The notes under the pieces: generated by a model
Database searches by the model: none
What the model was told of the DNA's origin: nothing
What the model saw: the letters and a program-made list of their open reading frames with translations, nothing else
Made by a program: the position numbers and the translations under genes
DNA from: Oscillibacter sp. 1-3
GTDB lineage: Bacteria > Bacillota > Clostridia > Oscillospirales > Oscillospiraceae
Direction: 5' to 3'
Length of the DNA stretch: 64,000 nt
Assembly (NCBI RefSeq): GCF_000403435.2
Contig: NZ_KE159709.1
Coordinates: forward strand, 606,187 to 670,186
In this document: positions 8,232-17,464 of the stretch, piece by piece
How positions within the stretch are numbered: the first letter of the stretch is position 1
Layout: each line of letters starts with the position of its first letter

Positions 8232-9935
8232 TTACAGGTCCAGTTCATTGACCCAGTCTACGATCTGCTGCCGGGCATCCTGGATGCGGTCCCGGGAAAT
8301 GGACAGGCCGTCCAGCACCTCCGCCTGGGGCTCCAGAGAGCGGATGGCGGAAATCGTTCCGGAGAAGCCGCTGCCGCCGTGGGTGTTGAAGGGAACGATG
8401 GTCTTGCCCGCGAAATCATGGGTTTCAAAGAATGTGTACATCACCATGGGCATGTCGCCCCACCAGTTGGGATAGCCGATATAAATGGTATCATAGCTGC
8501 TCAGACTGTCAATATTTTTTGCCAGCGCGGGGCGGAAGTCCCGGTCCTGCTCCTCCCGTGCCTGGGCCACCAGGGTGGTGTGGTCCGTGGGATAAGGCAC
8601 GGCGGGCTCAATGCGGAAGATGTCGGCGTTCGCGGTCTCCTGAATGACCTGGGCCATATACTGGGTATTGCCCAGGACTTCCCCGTTGATGACCACAGTG
8701 CTGTTGGCCTCCTCAGTGGTCATGTTGTTGGGATTTGTGGTCTCCGGCTGGGAGAAGTACGCCACCAGAGTCCGGCCCTTCTGCTGAGAGGGCCGGGCCG
8801 TTTCTGTGACGGTGGGAGCGGCGGGGAGGTTTAGGCCGTTGACCCAGGCGGCAACCGTGCCGGCGGAAGCGCCGCTGGAGAACCGCTGACCCTCCTGCCA
8901 GTCGCCGCCGCGGGCCATCTCCTCCAGCAGCCGGCCGCTCTGGCCCAGGCCGGAGGAAGAGGAGGTGCAGAAGGGGATCACGGTCTTGCCGGTGAAGTCG
9001 TTGGCCTTCACAAAGGTATCCACCGGCCAGGCGGCAATGCCCCACCAGATGGGATAGCCGATGAATACCACATCGTAGTCCGCCCAGTTGTCCACGGTAT
9101 CCTCGACCAGCGCGATATTCCGCTTGGAGACATCGTCATGCTCGGCGTTCACCCGGCTGGAGGAATCGGTCCAGTCCAGGTCGGCGGAGCTGTAGGGGTT
9201 CGCCGGGGTGATCTCAAAGGTATCGGCGTTCAGGGCGCCGGCGATGGTATTGGCGACGGCCTCCGTGCTGCCGGTGGCGGAGAAATAGGCCACCAGAACC
9301 TTCGCGCTGTTTCCGGCGGAGGGGGTTACGGACTGGCTGTCCCGGTTCATGTAGTTGTAGAGGATGAGGGCAATCTCGCCCCGGGTGGCGTTGTCGGCGG
9401 GAGCAAAGCGGTTTGCGTCTTTCGCCGGAACGATGTTGTTGGCTCTGGCCCAATCCACTGCCGTCTTTGCGTAGTCGGAGATACCGGCTTCGTCGGCGTA
9501 ATCGTCGGCAGAGGCGGCGGGAGAACCGGCCCAGCGCCAGAAGATGGCCGTGACCTGCTGGCGGGTAATGGGGTCGTTCACACCGAAACGTCCGTCCTGA
9601 TAGCCGTTAATCAGGCCGCCTGCCGCCGCCCAGCTGGCGGCGTTCACGTAGTAGGCCGTGGACGCCACATCGGGGAAGCGGGTAGTTCCGGAGGCGGCGG
9701 GGTTGCCCGCCGCCCGATAGAGGATGGCGGCAAGCTGGGCACGGGTCACGTTGTCATTCGCGCCGAAGCGTCCGTCGTTATAGCCGTTGATATAGCCCTG
9801 CTGGGAGACCCACTGGACCGCCTGGGCGTAAGCGCTTCCGGCGGGCACGTCGGGAAACTCCGCCGCGGAGGCCGTTTCGACGCACAGCGCCAGCAGCATG
9901 GCGATGGTGAGCATCGCGGATAGAATCTTTTTCAT
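8232..9935 (-). CDS. SLH-anchored tandem flavodoxin
   Basis: 567 residues. It has a signal peptide (KKILSAMLTIAMLLALC...ASA) and three SLH repeats (about 25-200: FPDVPAGSAYAQAV, FPDVASTAYYVNAA and a divergent third). Two flavodoxin domains follow: the first with VAYFSATGSTEAVA and FIGYPIWWGIAAWPV, the second with VAYFSQPE and IYIGYPNWWGDMP. SLH repeats bind secondary cell-wall polymers, so both FMN domains should be outside the membrane. The second domain has an insertion in its phosphate loop. An exported, wall-bound double flavodoxin points to surface electron transfer or redox sensing; that role is inference. Confidence 0.9.
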   Translation of the reverse strand: MKKILSAMLTIAMLLALCVETASAAEFPDVPAGSAYAQAVQWVSQQGYINGYNDGRFGANDNVTRAQLAAILYRAAGNPAASGTTRFPDVASTAYYVNAASWAAAGGLINGYQDGRFGVNDPITRQQVTAIFWRWAGSPAASADDYADEAGISDYAKTAVDWARANNIVPAKDANRFAPADNATRGEIALILYNYMNRDSQSVTPSAGNSAKVLVAYFSATGSTEAVANTIAGALNADTFEITPANPYSSADLDWTDSSSRVNAEHDDVSKRNIALVEDTVDNWADYDVVFIGYPIWWGIAAWPVDTFVKANDFTGKTVIPFCTSSSSGLGQSGRLLEEMARGGDWQEGQRFSSGASAGTVAAWVNGLNLPAAPTVTETARPSQQKGRTLVAYFSQPETTNPNNMTTEEANSTVVINGEVLGNTQYMAQVIQETANADIFRIEPAVPYPTDHTTLVAQAREEQDRDFRPALAKNIDSLSSYDTIYIGYPNWWGDMPMVMYTFFETHDFAGKTIVPFNTHGGSGFSGTISAIRSLEPQAEVLDGLSISRDRIQDARQQIVDWVNELDL

Positions 9936-9952
9936 GGTGATGTCCCTTTCTT

Positions 9953-10774
9953 CTATTTTTTCTTCTGGAGAATCCAGTCCTGCACATTTTTTTCGCTGAA
10001 TACAACGCTTCCGCCGCCGTGATAATTGTAAATGCCCTGACGGTTGAACCAGGCGTTGTCCGGAATGTCCAGCCTCAGTAGATCGTCAATTTCCTCATCG
10101 GAGATGCCCGCCTCCCGGTAGGCGGCGCGGAGGCGGTTGTAAGCGTCCCGTGCCTTTTGGGAGCCGTAGTATTCATCGTTTTCCGCCATGAAGATGTAGA
10201 CGGCGACCCGGTTTTCCGCTAAGGGCGCATACGTCCCGTCCCATTGGGACGCCCCGTGGAGATAGGCGGCGTAGAGGCCGGGCCGCAGTGCCACCGCCCG
10301 GGAAATGGTCTCCCCACCCGCCGAGTACCCGGCGGCATAGACCCGGTCAGGGTCTGCCGAAAAGTGCTCCAGCATGTACTCCGTCAGTTCGATGGACTGC
10401 CGGGCGGAGGTCTCATGCCAGTCGGTAAGCTGAGCGGAGACGACAATCAGCTCCTCCTCCAGCTCCGTCCAGACCTGGACGCCGTTCCAGTCCAGATTGC
10501 TGCCCGAGGAGTCCTCCCCGAACCACATCCGGTCATAGCCCGGCATAACCACCATCATGGGATAGGACTTGCCGGCGTCGTAGCTCTCGGGCAGATAATA
10601 GCTGAAATGAATTTCGCCGGTCTCGCCGTTTAGAATCTGCCCCCGGGTCCAGCCGGTTTGCGGCGTTTCCGCCGGAGCGGCGGGCGGCTCTGAGGGAATT
10701 TCCGATGGCTGGACGGGGCCGCCGCAGGCGGACAGAAGCAGATTTGCCGCCAGGAGCCACGAAAGCAAATGCAT
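9953..10774 (-). CDS. Lipoprotein alpha/beta hydrolase
   Basis: About 273 residues with a lipobox (LLLSACGG), a proline-rich linker and an esterase/phospholipase-like domain. The nucleophile elbow is GYSAGGE, the acid probably lies in MAENDEYYG and the histidine in NYHGGGSV. It resembles PHB-depolymerase or predicted-peptidase type esterases. ATG 10774 follows GGGAGG. It lies between the two exported double flavodoxins, facing the same way; the substrate is unknown. Confidence 0.82.
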   Translation of the reverse strand: MHLLSWLLAANLLLSACGGPVQPSEIPSEPPAAPAETPQTGWTRGQILNGETGEIHFSYYLPESYDAGKSYPMMVVMPGYDRMWFGEDSSGSNLDWNGVQVWTELEEELIVVSAQLTDWHETSARQSIELTEYMLEHFSADPDRVYAAGYSAGGETISRAVALRPGLYAAYLHGASQWDGTYAPLAENRVAVYIFMAENDEYYGSQKARDAYNRLRAAYREAGISDEEIDDLLRLDIPDNAWFNRQGIYNYHGGGSVVFSEKNVQDWILQKKK

Positions 10775-10791
10775 TAAGTGCCCGCCTCCCA

Positions 10792-12006
10792 TCAAAAGCC
10801 CAGGCCGTCCAGCCAGGCGGACACGTCCGCCGCCGCCCCGGCGGCGTTCTGCTCGCTGACGGTAAAGCCGTCCTCGATCACCACGGCGCCGGGCTCCAGC
10901 TCCTGGATGGTCTGAATGGTTCCGGAGAAGCGGCTGCCGTTGTGGACGTTGAAGGGGATGATGGTTTTCCCGGAGAGATCATATTCATCAAAGAAGCTGT
11001 ACAGCGCCTGGGGCATATCGTACCACCATGTGGGATAGCCGATGAACACCGTTTCATAGCCGTCCAGGTCTTCGATATGACTGGTCAGCTCCGGGCGGTC
11101 GTTCCGGCGCTGCTCCTCCGAGGCGTACTCGATCACCTCGTCTCGGTCGCCGGAGTAGCGGACGGCGGTCTGGATGGAGAACAGCGTCCCGCCGGTCTCC
11201 GCCTGGATCATGTCCGCCACAGCCCGCACCAGTCCTTTCTCCGTGCCGTCCACAGTGGTGACGCTGGCGGAGGTCACGGCGTCCGCCGCCCTGTTTTCAT
11301 CGGCGGTAAAATAGGCGATCAGGACATTTCCGGAGGCGGCGGGGCCTCCGCCGCCGGAGAGATTCAAACTGTTCGCCCACTCCGTCACATCCGCCGCGTC
11401 CGCCCGGCTGGGGAAGCGGCGTCCTTCCAGCCACTCGCCGGTTCCTGCGGCCTCCGCCAGAAGCGTGCCGCTGTCCTCCAGGCCGGAGGAGGAAGAGGTG
11501 CAGAAGGGGATCACGGTCTTGCCGGTGAAATCGTTGGCCTTCACAAAGCTGCCGGCGGGCCAGGCGGCAATGTGCCACCAGATGGGATAGCCCACAAATA
11601 CCGTGTCGTACTCCGCCCAGTTCTCCGGCGTGGAAACCGTCAGCGCCACATCCTGCAAAGCCGGGTCCTCGTGCTCCAGGCTGACCCGGCTGGAGGAATC
11701 CCTCCAGTTCAGGTCATCGGAGGTATAGGCCTCCGCCGGGGTGATTGCAAAGAGGTCCGCCCCCAGGGTGTCCGCGATGGTCTGGGCCACCTGCTCCGTG
11801 CTGCCGGTGGCGGAGAAATAGGCCACCAGAATTTTTCCCTCCCCCGCCGGGGCGGGCGCTTCCGCCTTCTCCGGGGGCTGAACCGCCGGGGGCGCTTCTG
11901 GTGTCTGGGCCGGAGGCGCACTGGAAGTCCGTCCGCCGGAGCTGCCGCAGGCGGCCAGAGTCAAAGCCATAACCGCGGCCAGGAAAATTGAAAACGCTCG
12001 TTTCAT
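10792..12006 (-). CDS. Lipoprotein with tandem flavodoxin domains
   Basis: 404 residues. The lipobox LTLAACGSS puts it on the outer face of the membrane. A low-complexity Pro/Ala linker is followed by flavodoxin 1 (VAYFSATGSTEQVA, FVGYPIWWHIAAWPA) and flavodoxin 2 (IAYFTADEN, FIGYPTWWYDMPQ). It is the lipid-anchored paralogue of the SLH version next door; the FTGKTVIPFCTSSSSGL segment is nearly identical in both, a sign of duplication. ATG 12006 follows AAAGGAGTG. Confidence 0.9.
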   Translation of the reverse strand: MKRAFSIFLAAVMALTLAACGSSGGRTSSAPPAQTPEAPPAVQPPEKAEAPAPAGEGKILVAYFSATGSTEQVAQTIADTLGADLFAITPAEAYTSDDLNWRDSSSRVSLEHEDPALQDVALTVSTPENWAEYDTVFVGYPIWWHIAAWPAGSFVKANDFTGKTVIPFCTSSSSGLEDSGTLLAEAAGTGEWLEGRRFPSRADAADVTEWANSLNLSGGGGPAASGNVLIAYFTADENRAADAVTSASVTTVDGTEKGLVRAVADMIQAETGGTLFSIQTAVRYSGDRDEVIEYASEEQRRNDRPELTSHIEDLDGYETVFIGYPTWWYDMPQALYSFFDEYDLSGKTIIPFNVHNGSRFSGTIQTIQELEPGAVVIEDGFTVSEQNAAGAAADVSAWLDGLGF

Positions 12007-12034
12007 AAAAGTGCACTCCTTTGCATTTGATCGT

Positions 12035-13186
12035 CTATTGGACATCGGCCTGAATCCAGGCCTCCACATGGTCTGCAACCACGTCGTTGTTCAAATCCTG
12101 GAAGATAAAGTGGTCGTTGCCCGTGATGCCCTCCTGCGGCAAATCCACCACCATGCAGTTTCCGCCCGCCTCGTTATAGGCGTCCCGGAAGGCGTAGCAC
12201 GCGCTCCGCATCCCCTGCCACATCATGGTCGCCATAATGGCCGGATCGCCGTTGTCGATGTAATCGCCGAAGTACATGGTGACGGGGATCTTCTTCTCCA
12301 GCACCGCCTGAAAATCGGGGGAATTCGCCGCGGGCGCGGCGCCGGGTTCCACGGCCACGATGGCGGCAATGTGGTCTGTGTACTGTGCCGCCGTCCAGCC
12401 GGGGCCGCCGCCCTGAGAGTGGGTGACCAGAATGGAATCCCTGCCGGTGCGGGCATATACCTCGTCAATGGCGGCCGCTGCTGCCCGGGCCACCGTCTCG
12501 TTGTCAAAGTCGCCGCCCATGTCGCTCCGCATCCCGGTGTCCGGGGTCATCTGGCGGAAAAACTGGTTGACGCTTTCGTCGTCGTTGGGAAACTGGGAGC
12601 CCTCATTGGGGATAGATTTTCCGTTCTCCCAGCGGCCAATGCGGAATTGGGTATACCACCGCTGGTCCAAAGTCTTGGTGCTGATCTCTCCGCTGACGGA
12701 GGTGGCGCCCGCCTCGCCCCGGCGGGGCCCGTCAATCAGAAAAACGCTGTGTCCCATTCTCAGGAACAGGTCCGACCAGCCGGGGCGGCCGTCGGGAGTG
12801 GTCATCCAGCCCATACGGGACTGGCCGTAGCCGTGGAGGAACACCATGGGCAGGCCGGTTTCCTCAGCGGGAATCTGATAGAGGACGTTGGCGTGGTCCA
12901 CGTGGGCGGTCTGGCCCGCGCCGGTTTCCTCAAAGTGGTTTTCCGGATCAAAGGTGCCCTCAGAGGTGACAGTGATGCCTCCGGCGGAGAAAATGCCCTG
13001 TTTGGCAATCACCAGCGCACCTTCGGGAATCTGGGCTTCGGCCTCCTGCCGGGCCTCGCCCTGCGGTCCATTGGGTGCGGCGGCGGGCGCACCGTCATTG
13101 ACGGGGGTTCCGGCGCAGCCCGCCAGCAGGGAGAGGACCATTGCGCCGCCCAGCAGCAGTGCGGTGAGACGGTTTTTGCTTTTCAT
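12035..13186 (-). CDS. Lipoprotein alpha/beta hydrolase (esterase-like)
   Basis: 383 residues with lipobox SLLAGCAG. The hydrolase domain shows VFLHGYGQSRMGW (oxyanion region), the nucleophile elbow THSQGGGPG, and a late GNDHFIFQD that may supply the histidine. It resembles secreted esterases found next to oxidoreductases in gut clostridia. Same strand as the flavodoxin genes and 28 bp upstream of one, so probably one transcript. Substrate unknown. Confidence 0.82.
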   Translation of the reverse strand: MKSKNRLTALLLGGAMVLSLLAGCAGTPVNDGAPAAAPNGPQGEARQEAEAQIPEGALVIAKQGIFSAGGITVTSEGTFDPENHFEETGAGQTAHVDHANVLYQIPAEETGLPMVFLHGYGQSRMGWMTTPDGRPGWSDLFLRMGHSVFLIDGPRRGEAGATSVSGEISTKTLDQRWYTQFRIGRWENGKSIPNEGSQFPNDDESVNQFFRQMTPDTGMRSDMGGDFDNETVARAAAAAIDEVYARTGRDSILVTHSQGGGPGWTAAQYTDHIAAIVAVEPGAAPAANSPDFQAVLEKKIPVTMYFGDYIDNGDPAIMATMMWQGMRSACYAFRDAYNEAGGNCMVVDLPQEGITGNDHFIFQDLNNDVVADHVEAWIQADVQ

Positions 13187-13206
13187 AGTTTAAGACCTCC
13201 TGTTTC

Positions 13207-14203
13207 TTACGCAATCACTTTTGTGCCGCCGAACACCGGGGACATCTCCATGGCGTCCAGCGCGCCGTCCAGCTCCTGGACCTCGGCGGCGGTCAGCGCC
13301 ACGTCCGCCGCCCCGGCGTTCTCCTCCAGGCGCTCGGGCTTCCGGCTGCCGGGAATGGGGACGAGATAGGGCTTTTTGCGGAGCATCCAGGCCAGGGAAA
13401 TCTGGGCGGGCGAGGCCCGCTTCTCCTCCGCCATGGACCAGAACCAGGTCCAGCAGGGCCTGGTTCTGGTCCATGGCGGAGTCGGAAAACTGCGGCATGA
13501 CGCTGCGGTAGTCCGTTCCTGCGTCAAAGCGGGAGTGTTTGCCGTACCGGCCGGAGAGCAGTCCGTTGGCCAGGGGCGAGAAGGCCACAAACCCAATGTT
13601 CAGCTCCTCCAGCACAGGAAACAGCTTCTCGTGCCACCGGGCCATCATGGAGTAGCGGTTCTGGACCGCTGTCACGGGACAGACGGCATGGGCCCGGCGG
13701 ATGACATCCTCCGTCGCCTCGGAGAGGCCCCAGTGGGTGATCTTGCCCTCTTTCATCAAATCCGCCATGACCCCGGCTGTCTCCTCAACGGGGACCTTTG
13801 GGTCCGGGCGGTGCTGGTAGTAGAGGTCCACGTGGTCCCGTCCCAGCCGCCGCAGGGAGGCCTCCAGAGAGGCCCGGATGGTCTCGGGCCGGGAGTCCGG
13901 AACCAGGGGCTTGTTTACCGCCGGGGAGGTCTGATCGAAGCGGATGCCGAACTTGGTGGCAATGCATACGTCATGGCGGCCCTTCAGCGCCGCGCCCACC
14001 AGCTCTTCGTTGTGGTGGGGGTCCTCCGGCGTGCCGTAGACCTCGGCGGTGTCAAAAAACGTGTAGCCCAGGTCCGCCGCCCGCAGAATGGTCCGCATGG
14101 CCTCGATACGGTTTGTGGGCGCACCGTAGGCGTGGGAGAAGCCCATGCACCTCAGGCCCACGGCGGAGACGGCCAGGTCTTTTCCCAGGATTCGCTGTTC
14201 CAT
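13207..14203 (-). pseudogene. Aldo/keto reductase, frameshifted at a palindrome
   Basis: ATG 14203 (AAAGGAG upstream) begins an aldo/keto reductase: FFDTAEVYG (catalytic Tyr), IATKFG, LYYQHRPDP, GLSEATEDVI. Reading stays intact to FSDSAMDQNQALLDL. It then runs into a wrong frame, while the true C-terminus (AEEKRASPAQISLAWML through FGGTKVIA, stop at 13207) continues one frame over. The shift lies at a perfect 22-bp inverted repeat at 13427-13480. The intact C-terminal codons suggest a recent loss or an assembly error. Confidence 0.82.
13427..13480. repeat. Perfect 22-bp inverted repeat at the frameshift
   Basis: Arms 13427-13448 and 13459-13480 are exact reverse complements, separated by 10 nt (TCCAGCAGGG). 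The arm nearest the gene start encodes the expected SAMDQNQ. The other arm replaces codons just before the expected MAEEKRAS and shifts the frame. This is the pattern left by template switching at a quasipalindrome. Confidence 0.85.
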
Positions 14204-14289
14204 AGAGATTGCTCCTTTCAAACGGCTCGCCGCCGTCTTGCTGTTTACAAGCCTTATTTTACCCATAAAGCGTGAAAACGGAAGTCTCG

Positions 14290-14310
14290 ATTGGTTGATG
14301 GGTATAAAGC
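14290..14310. promoter_or_regulatory. Candidate LysR-type site, copy 1
   Basis: The 21-bp sequence begins ATTGGTTGAT and ends AAGC. It matches the element at 18396-18416 at 18 of 21 positions. Each copy lies about 85 bp upstream of an aldo/keto reductase start (14203 and 18315). A shared operator for the nearby LysR protein is the simplest reading, not proven. Confidence 0.5.
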
Positions 14311-14350
14311 GCAGGGTTTATACTTGCGTGATCGCCTCCAGGCTGCGGTA

Positions 14351-14389
14351 AAATGAAAGAGCTGGAGCGGCTCTCCAGCTCTTTCATTT
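14351..14389. terminator. Long hairpin, likely terminator
   Basis: A 17-bp perfect stem (AAATGAAAGAGCTGGAG and its complement) with a 5-nt loop. It lies downstream of the lipoprotein remnant on the minus strand and separates it from the aldo/keto reductase control region. Confidence 0.6.
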
Positions 14390-14441
14390 CACCGTTTTTC
14401 TGTGATCGGGATCGCTCCGGCATGTCCGCAGATCTTACGTC

Positions 14442-14618
14442 TCATTTCAGCTTTCCGCCATCCTGGAACGCCCTACCCGGGCAGATCAGCACAGCGCCCT
14501 TTCCGTCGGTTCCCTCCGGAACGGGGAAGAAGGTCAGGGTGGGGCGGAAGTCCGGGGCGTCTCCGCAGGCGGAGAGCAGGAGGCAGAGGGACAGCGCCAG
14601 CGCCGGAATCACATTCAT
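14442..14618 (-). pseudogene. Truncated lipoprotein hydrolase remnant
   Basis: ATG 14618 with GGAGG upstream encodes a lipoprotein signal (LCLLLSACGD). The first strand of an esterase follows (GKGAVLICPGRAF), and the frame stops after 58 residues. Intact relatives continue for 250 or more residues after a CPGGG motif. It is best read as the 5' stub of a deleted lipoprotein hydrolase. Confidence 0.6.
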
Positions 14619-14638
14619 CTGGTATGCGCCTCCCCGCC

Positions 14639-15796
14639 TCACACGCATTCTTGCAGGATTTCCAGCAGTTCCTCCCGGCTCAGCTTCTTACAGCACCCGG
14701 CGGTGAGATTGGTGGAATCCGCGATGGCCTTGAGATCTTTGCTGGGGTCAATCCCCATCTCCGTGAAGCTGGCGGGCAGACCGGCTTCCCTGATGAAGTC
14801 CGCCAGGGCTTCCACGCCCGCCTGGGCGGTCTCCTCCGCCGTGGCCCTGTCCGCAATGCCCCAGACGTTCCGGGCGAAGCGGGCAAACTTCTCGGCTCCG
14901 GCCCCGCAGATGTGGCGGTAGAGCACCGGGTGGATCACCGCCAGGCCCTGGCCGTGGTTGCAGTCCGTATAGGCTCCCAGCTGGTGCTCCAGCTGGTGGC
15001 ACTGGAAGTCCGTCACCTTGCCGATTTTCAGGATGCCGTTCTCCGCCATGGCGGAGGCCCACATCAGCTCACTGCGGGCCTCATAATTGCCGTGATCCCG
15101 CAGCAAGACCCGAATGTTGGCGATTACGCTCCGCATAACCGCCTCACTGATGTCGTCGGAGAGGTTGTTGTGGCCGTGGGGCTGGCCGAAGTAGGTCTCC
15201 ATGGCGTGGCTCAGGGTGTCGAAGGCCCCGGAAATCACCTGCCGGAAGGGGACGGTCATGGTCAGCTCCGGGTCCAGCACGGCGAAGCTGTTATAGGCGC
15301 CCATCATACCGCCCTTGATCTTTCTTTCCTCGTGGGTGATGACTGCCCCGTTGTTCATTTCACTTCCGGTTCCGGAGGCCGTCACCACCGCGCCCATGGG
15401 GACAAACTCGGCGGGAAACTGTTTTTTTGCCGTCTCCATCTCCCAGATGTCCTCTTCCAGCTTTGCCTGGGCGGAGACGATCTTGCAGCAGTCGATGACG
15501 CTGCCGCCGCCCACCGCCAGAATGAAGTCCACCCCCTTCTCCCGGACCAGCGCCGCGCCCTCCTGGACCTTGGCGTAGGTGGGATTTGGCATGATGCCGG
15601 GGAAGTCCACCACCGTCTTTCCGGCGGCGGTGAGTATACCGAGAATCTGGTCATAGACGCCGGTTTTCCGGAGAGAGCCGCCGCCGTAAGCCAGCAGGAC
15701 GGTCCTGCCGTATTTGGCGAGCTCCGGTTTGATATGCTCCATGGCCCCCTTGCCGAAATAGACCTTGGTGGGATAGGAAAAGGTGAAGTTATTCAT
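14639..15796 (-). CDS. Iron-containing alcohol dehydrogenase (BdhA/YqhD type)
   Basis: About 385 residues of the butanol-dehydrogenase-like branch: NFTFSYPTKVYFGKG at the N-terminus, the nucleotide motif AVGGGSVIDCCK, TASGTGSEMN, and the metal-binding histidines in DTLSHAMETYF, CHQLEHQLG and DCNHGQGLAVIHP. It reduces aldehydes with NAD(P)H. ATG 15796 follows GAGGAG and overlaps the end of the upstream lipoprotein gene by 8 nt, so the two are coupled. Confidence 0.92.
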   Translation of the reverse strand: MNNFTFSYPTKVYFGKGAMEHIKPELAKYGRTVLLAYGGGSLRKTGVYDQILGILTAAGKTVVDFPGIMPNPTYAKVQEGAALVREKGVDFILAVGGGSVIDCCKIVSAQAKLEEDIWEMETAKKQFPAEFVPMGAVVTASGTGSEMNNGAVITHEERKIKGGMMGAYNSFAVLDPELTMTVPFRQVISGAFDTLSHAMETYFGQPHGHNNLSDDISEAVMRSVIANIRVLLRDHGNYEARSELMWASAMAENGILKIGKVTDFQCHQLEHQLGAYTDCNHGQGLAVIHPVLYRHICGAGAEKFARFARNVWGIADRATAEETAQAGVEALADFIREAGLPASFTEMGIDPSKDLKAIADSTNLTAGCCKKLSREELLEILQECV

Positions 15797-16796
15797 AGTT
15801 CGCACTCCTCATTTTAGATTGTTCAATTTGCCTTTGCCAAAAGGCGATGGCGCTGTCAATCCAGCCCTGGGCGGCGGTGCCGGTCCCCAGGCCGAAGCCA
15901 TGGCCCAGGCCGGGATAACAGCGGAACTCCGTATCTGCGCCCATGGCGGCAATTGCCTGCACCCGCCGCTCCATGGTCCGCCAGCTGGCGATGTTGTCAC
16001 TGTCGCCCACGCAGACATAGGTGGGCGGCTCGCCGCCAGGATTGTACTCGCTGTGCCCGGTGTACTGCATCACAACGGTTCCGGGCCGGGGCAGGTCGTC
16101 CCCGCCGAAGGCCGCCGGCCCCAGAGAGCCGAGATACGCCGCCATCCGCGCCCCGGCGGAGCCTCCCCAAACGGAATAGCAGTCCGTGGAAATCCCCAAC
16201 TCCTCCGCATTTTCAAAGATGAAGGAGACGGCCCGGGCCAGGTCCTCGCAGGCGGTCTGCGCCCCTGGGCGGTAGATGAGGGCAAAGGCGTGATAGCCCT
16301 GCCGGGACAGGGTCAGGGCATGGGGGAAGCTGTCGTGCATGGCTCCCACATAGGCAAAGGCCCCTCCGGCATTGCAGACGGCGAAGGGCGCGCCCTCCTC
16401 CCCCTTGAAGAAGAACAGGCCGGTATTCTCTTTTGCCGGGTCCGCCGTCTTTTCCGCGTCGGTATAAATATCATAGAACACCGTCTCCCCGGCGGCGGCA
16501 CGGTCATGCAGGGAGTTTACGGTCTCCACCGTCATGTCCGGGTCGATATTCCGGTAATAGGTCAGGCGCAGTTCCCCCAGGGTTTCTCCGCTGTAATAGG
16601 CGGCCTGTACCGGGAACAGTAGCCGCCCGTAATCCGCAAAGACCGGGTCGGCCATCACGTCCGCAATGGGGGTATCCGCAGTGAACGGGGACTTTGTGAC
16701 CACCGCCTCCTCCGTGGCGCTTTCCGTCCTTGCCGGAACGCCGCCGCAGGCCGACAAGGCCAAAGAGAGGCTTAGAAGTCCGGTCAAAACTGTCAT
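15789..16796 (-). CDS. Lipoprotein alpha/beta hydrolase (BD-FAE-like)
   Basis: About 335 residues with lipobox SLALSACGG. The hydrolase shows CNAGGAFAYVG (oxyanion-hole HGG/AGG motif), the elbow WGGSAGARMA, VCVGDSDN (acid) and GLGHGFGLG (histidine). It resembles family-4 or feruloyl-esterase-like secreted esterases. The start is ambiguous: GTG 16805, TTG 16799 and ATG 16796 all lie close to AGGAGG. Sits between the DUF4405 gene and the alcohol dehydrogenase. Confidence 0.8.
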   Translation of the reverse strand: MTVLTGLLSLSLALSACGGVPARTESATEEAVVTKSPFTADTPIADVMADPVFADYGRLLFPVQAAYYSGETLGELRLTYYRNIDPDMTVETVNSLHDRAAAGETVFYDIYTDAEKTADPAKENTGLFFFKGEEGAPFAVCNAGGAFAYVGAMHDSFPHALTLSRQGYHAFALIYRPGAQTACEDLARAVSFIFENAEELGISTDCYSVWGGSAGARMAAYLGSLGPAAFGGDDLPRPGTVVMQYTGHSEYNPGGEPPTYVCVGDSDNIASWRTMERRVQAIAAMGADTEFRCYPGLGHGFGLGTGTAAQGWIDSAIAFWQRQIEQSKMRSANYE

Positions 16797-16798
16797 TT

Positions 16799-17464
16799 TC
16801 AATCGCACGCCCTCCTGCGGGTCAAAATTCTGCCGCCATAATAGCCGCAGCATACAAACAGGCCCATTATGGCCAGATAGTCCAGGAAAAACAGGGCCAG
16901 CGGCCGCTCAAAATCAAAGAACACAAAGTGGCTCCGGAGAAACAGATAGTCTGCAATCCGGTTCCGCCAGAGGGCGGCGGCGCCATAGGCCGCAATGAAA
17001 ATCGCCGCGGATCTGGAAACTGTCACAGGCAAACGGAGCGGCGCCTTCCGCCGGACGGCGGCCACGACCTGTCCCCAGTGAATACCAAAGTGGAGACTCA
17101 AAAATACAAAGCCCCAATAGGCGCACAGCATATGGACTACCCTGGCCCAGCCCCGTGCGCCGGAGATGGAGAGCCAGCCGAACACGTGCCGGGAGAGGAC
17201 CGCGCCGCTGGCCATGGCCCCCAGCATCGTCAGCAGGACCAGCGCCGCCAAAAGTGTCTGGAGGACCCGGAAAGCCGTATAGCGTCCCCGTTTTAAGCCG
17301 CGTATCCAGCTCCAATTCAGGCCGTGGTGCAGGATGGACAGCAGGAGCATTCCCGCGCCAATCCACTCATGGGCCGCCTCGCCCACCAGGGAGTAGCCCA
17401 TCAGCGCCATCAGGGCGGCGGTCATCAGCAGATCAACGGCCCGCTTGAATGCCGGCTTGTTCAC
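16799..17464 (-). CDS. DUF4405 membrane protein (cytochrome b561-like)
   Basis: 221 residues with about five hydrophobic helices. Paired histidines in EAAHEWIGAG, ILHHGLNWSW, HMLCAYW and LHFGIHWGQ are spaced as in the haem-binding helices of DUF4405 / b561-type proteins. It may pass electrons across the membrane to the exported flavodoxins; this is inference from content. It overlaps the upstream aldo/keto reductase stop by 4 nt. Confidence 0.8.
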   Translation of the reverse strand: MNKPAFKRAVDLLMTAALMALMGYSLVGEAAHEWIGAGMLLLSILHHGLNWSWIRGLKRGRYTAFRVLQTLLAALVLLTMLGAMASGAVLSRHVFGWLSISGARGWARVVHMLCAYWGFVFLSLHFGIHWGQVVAAVRRKAPLRLPVTVSRSAAIFIAAYGAAALWRNRIADYLFLRSHFVFFDFERPLALFFLDYLAIMGLFVCCGYYGGRILTRRRACD

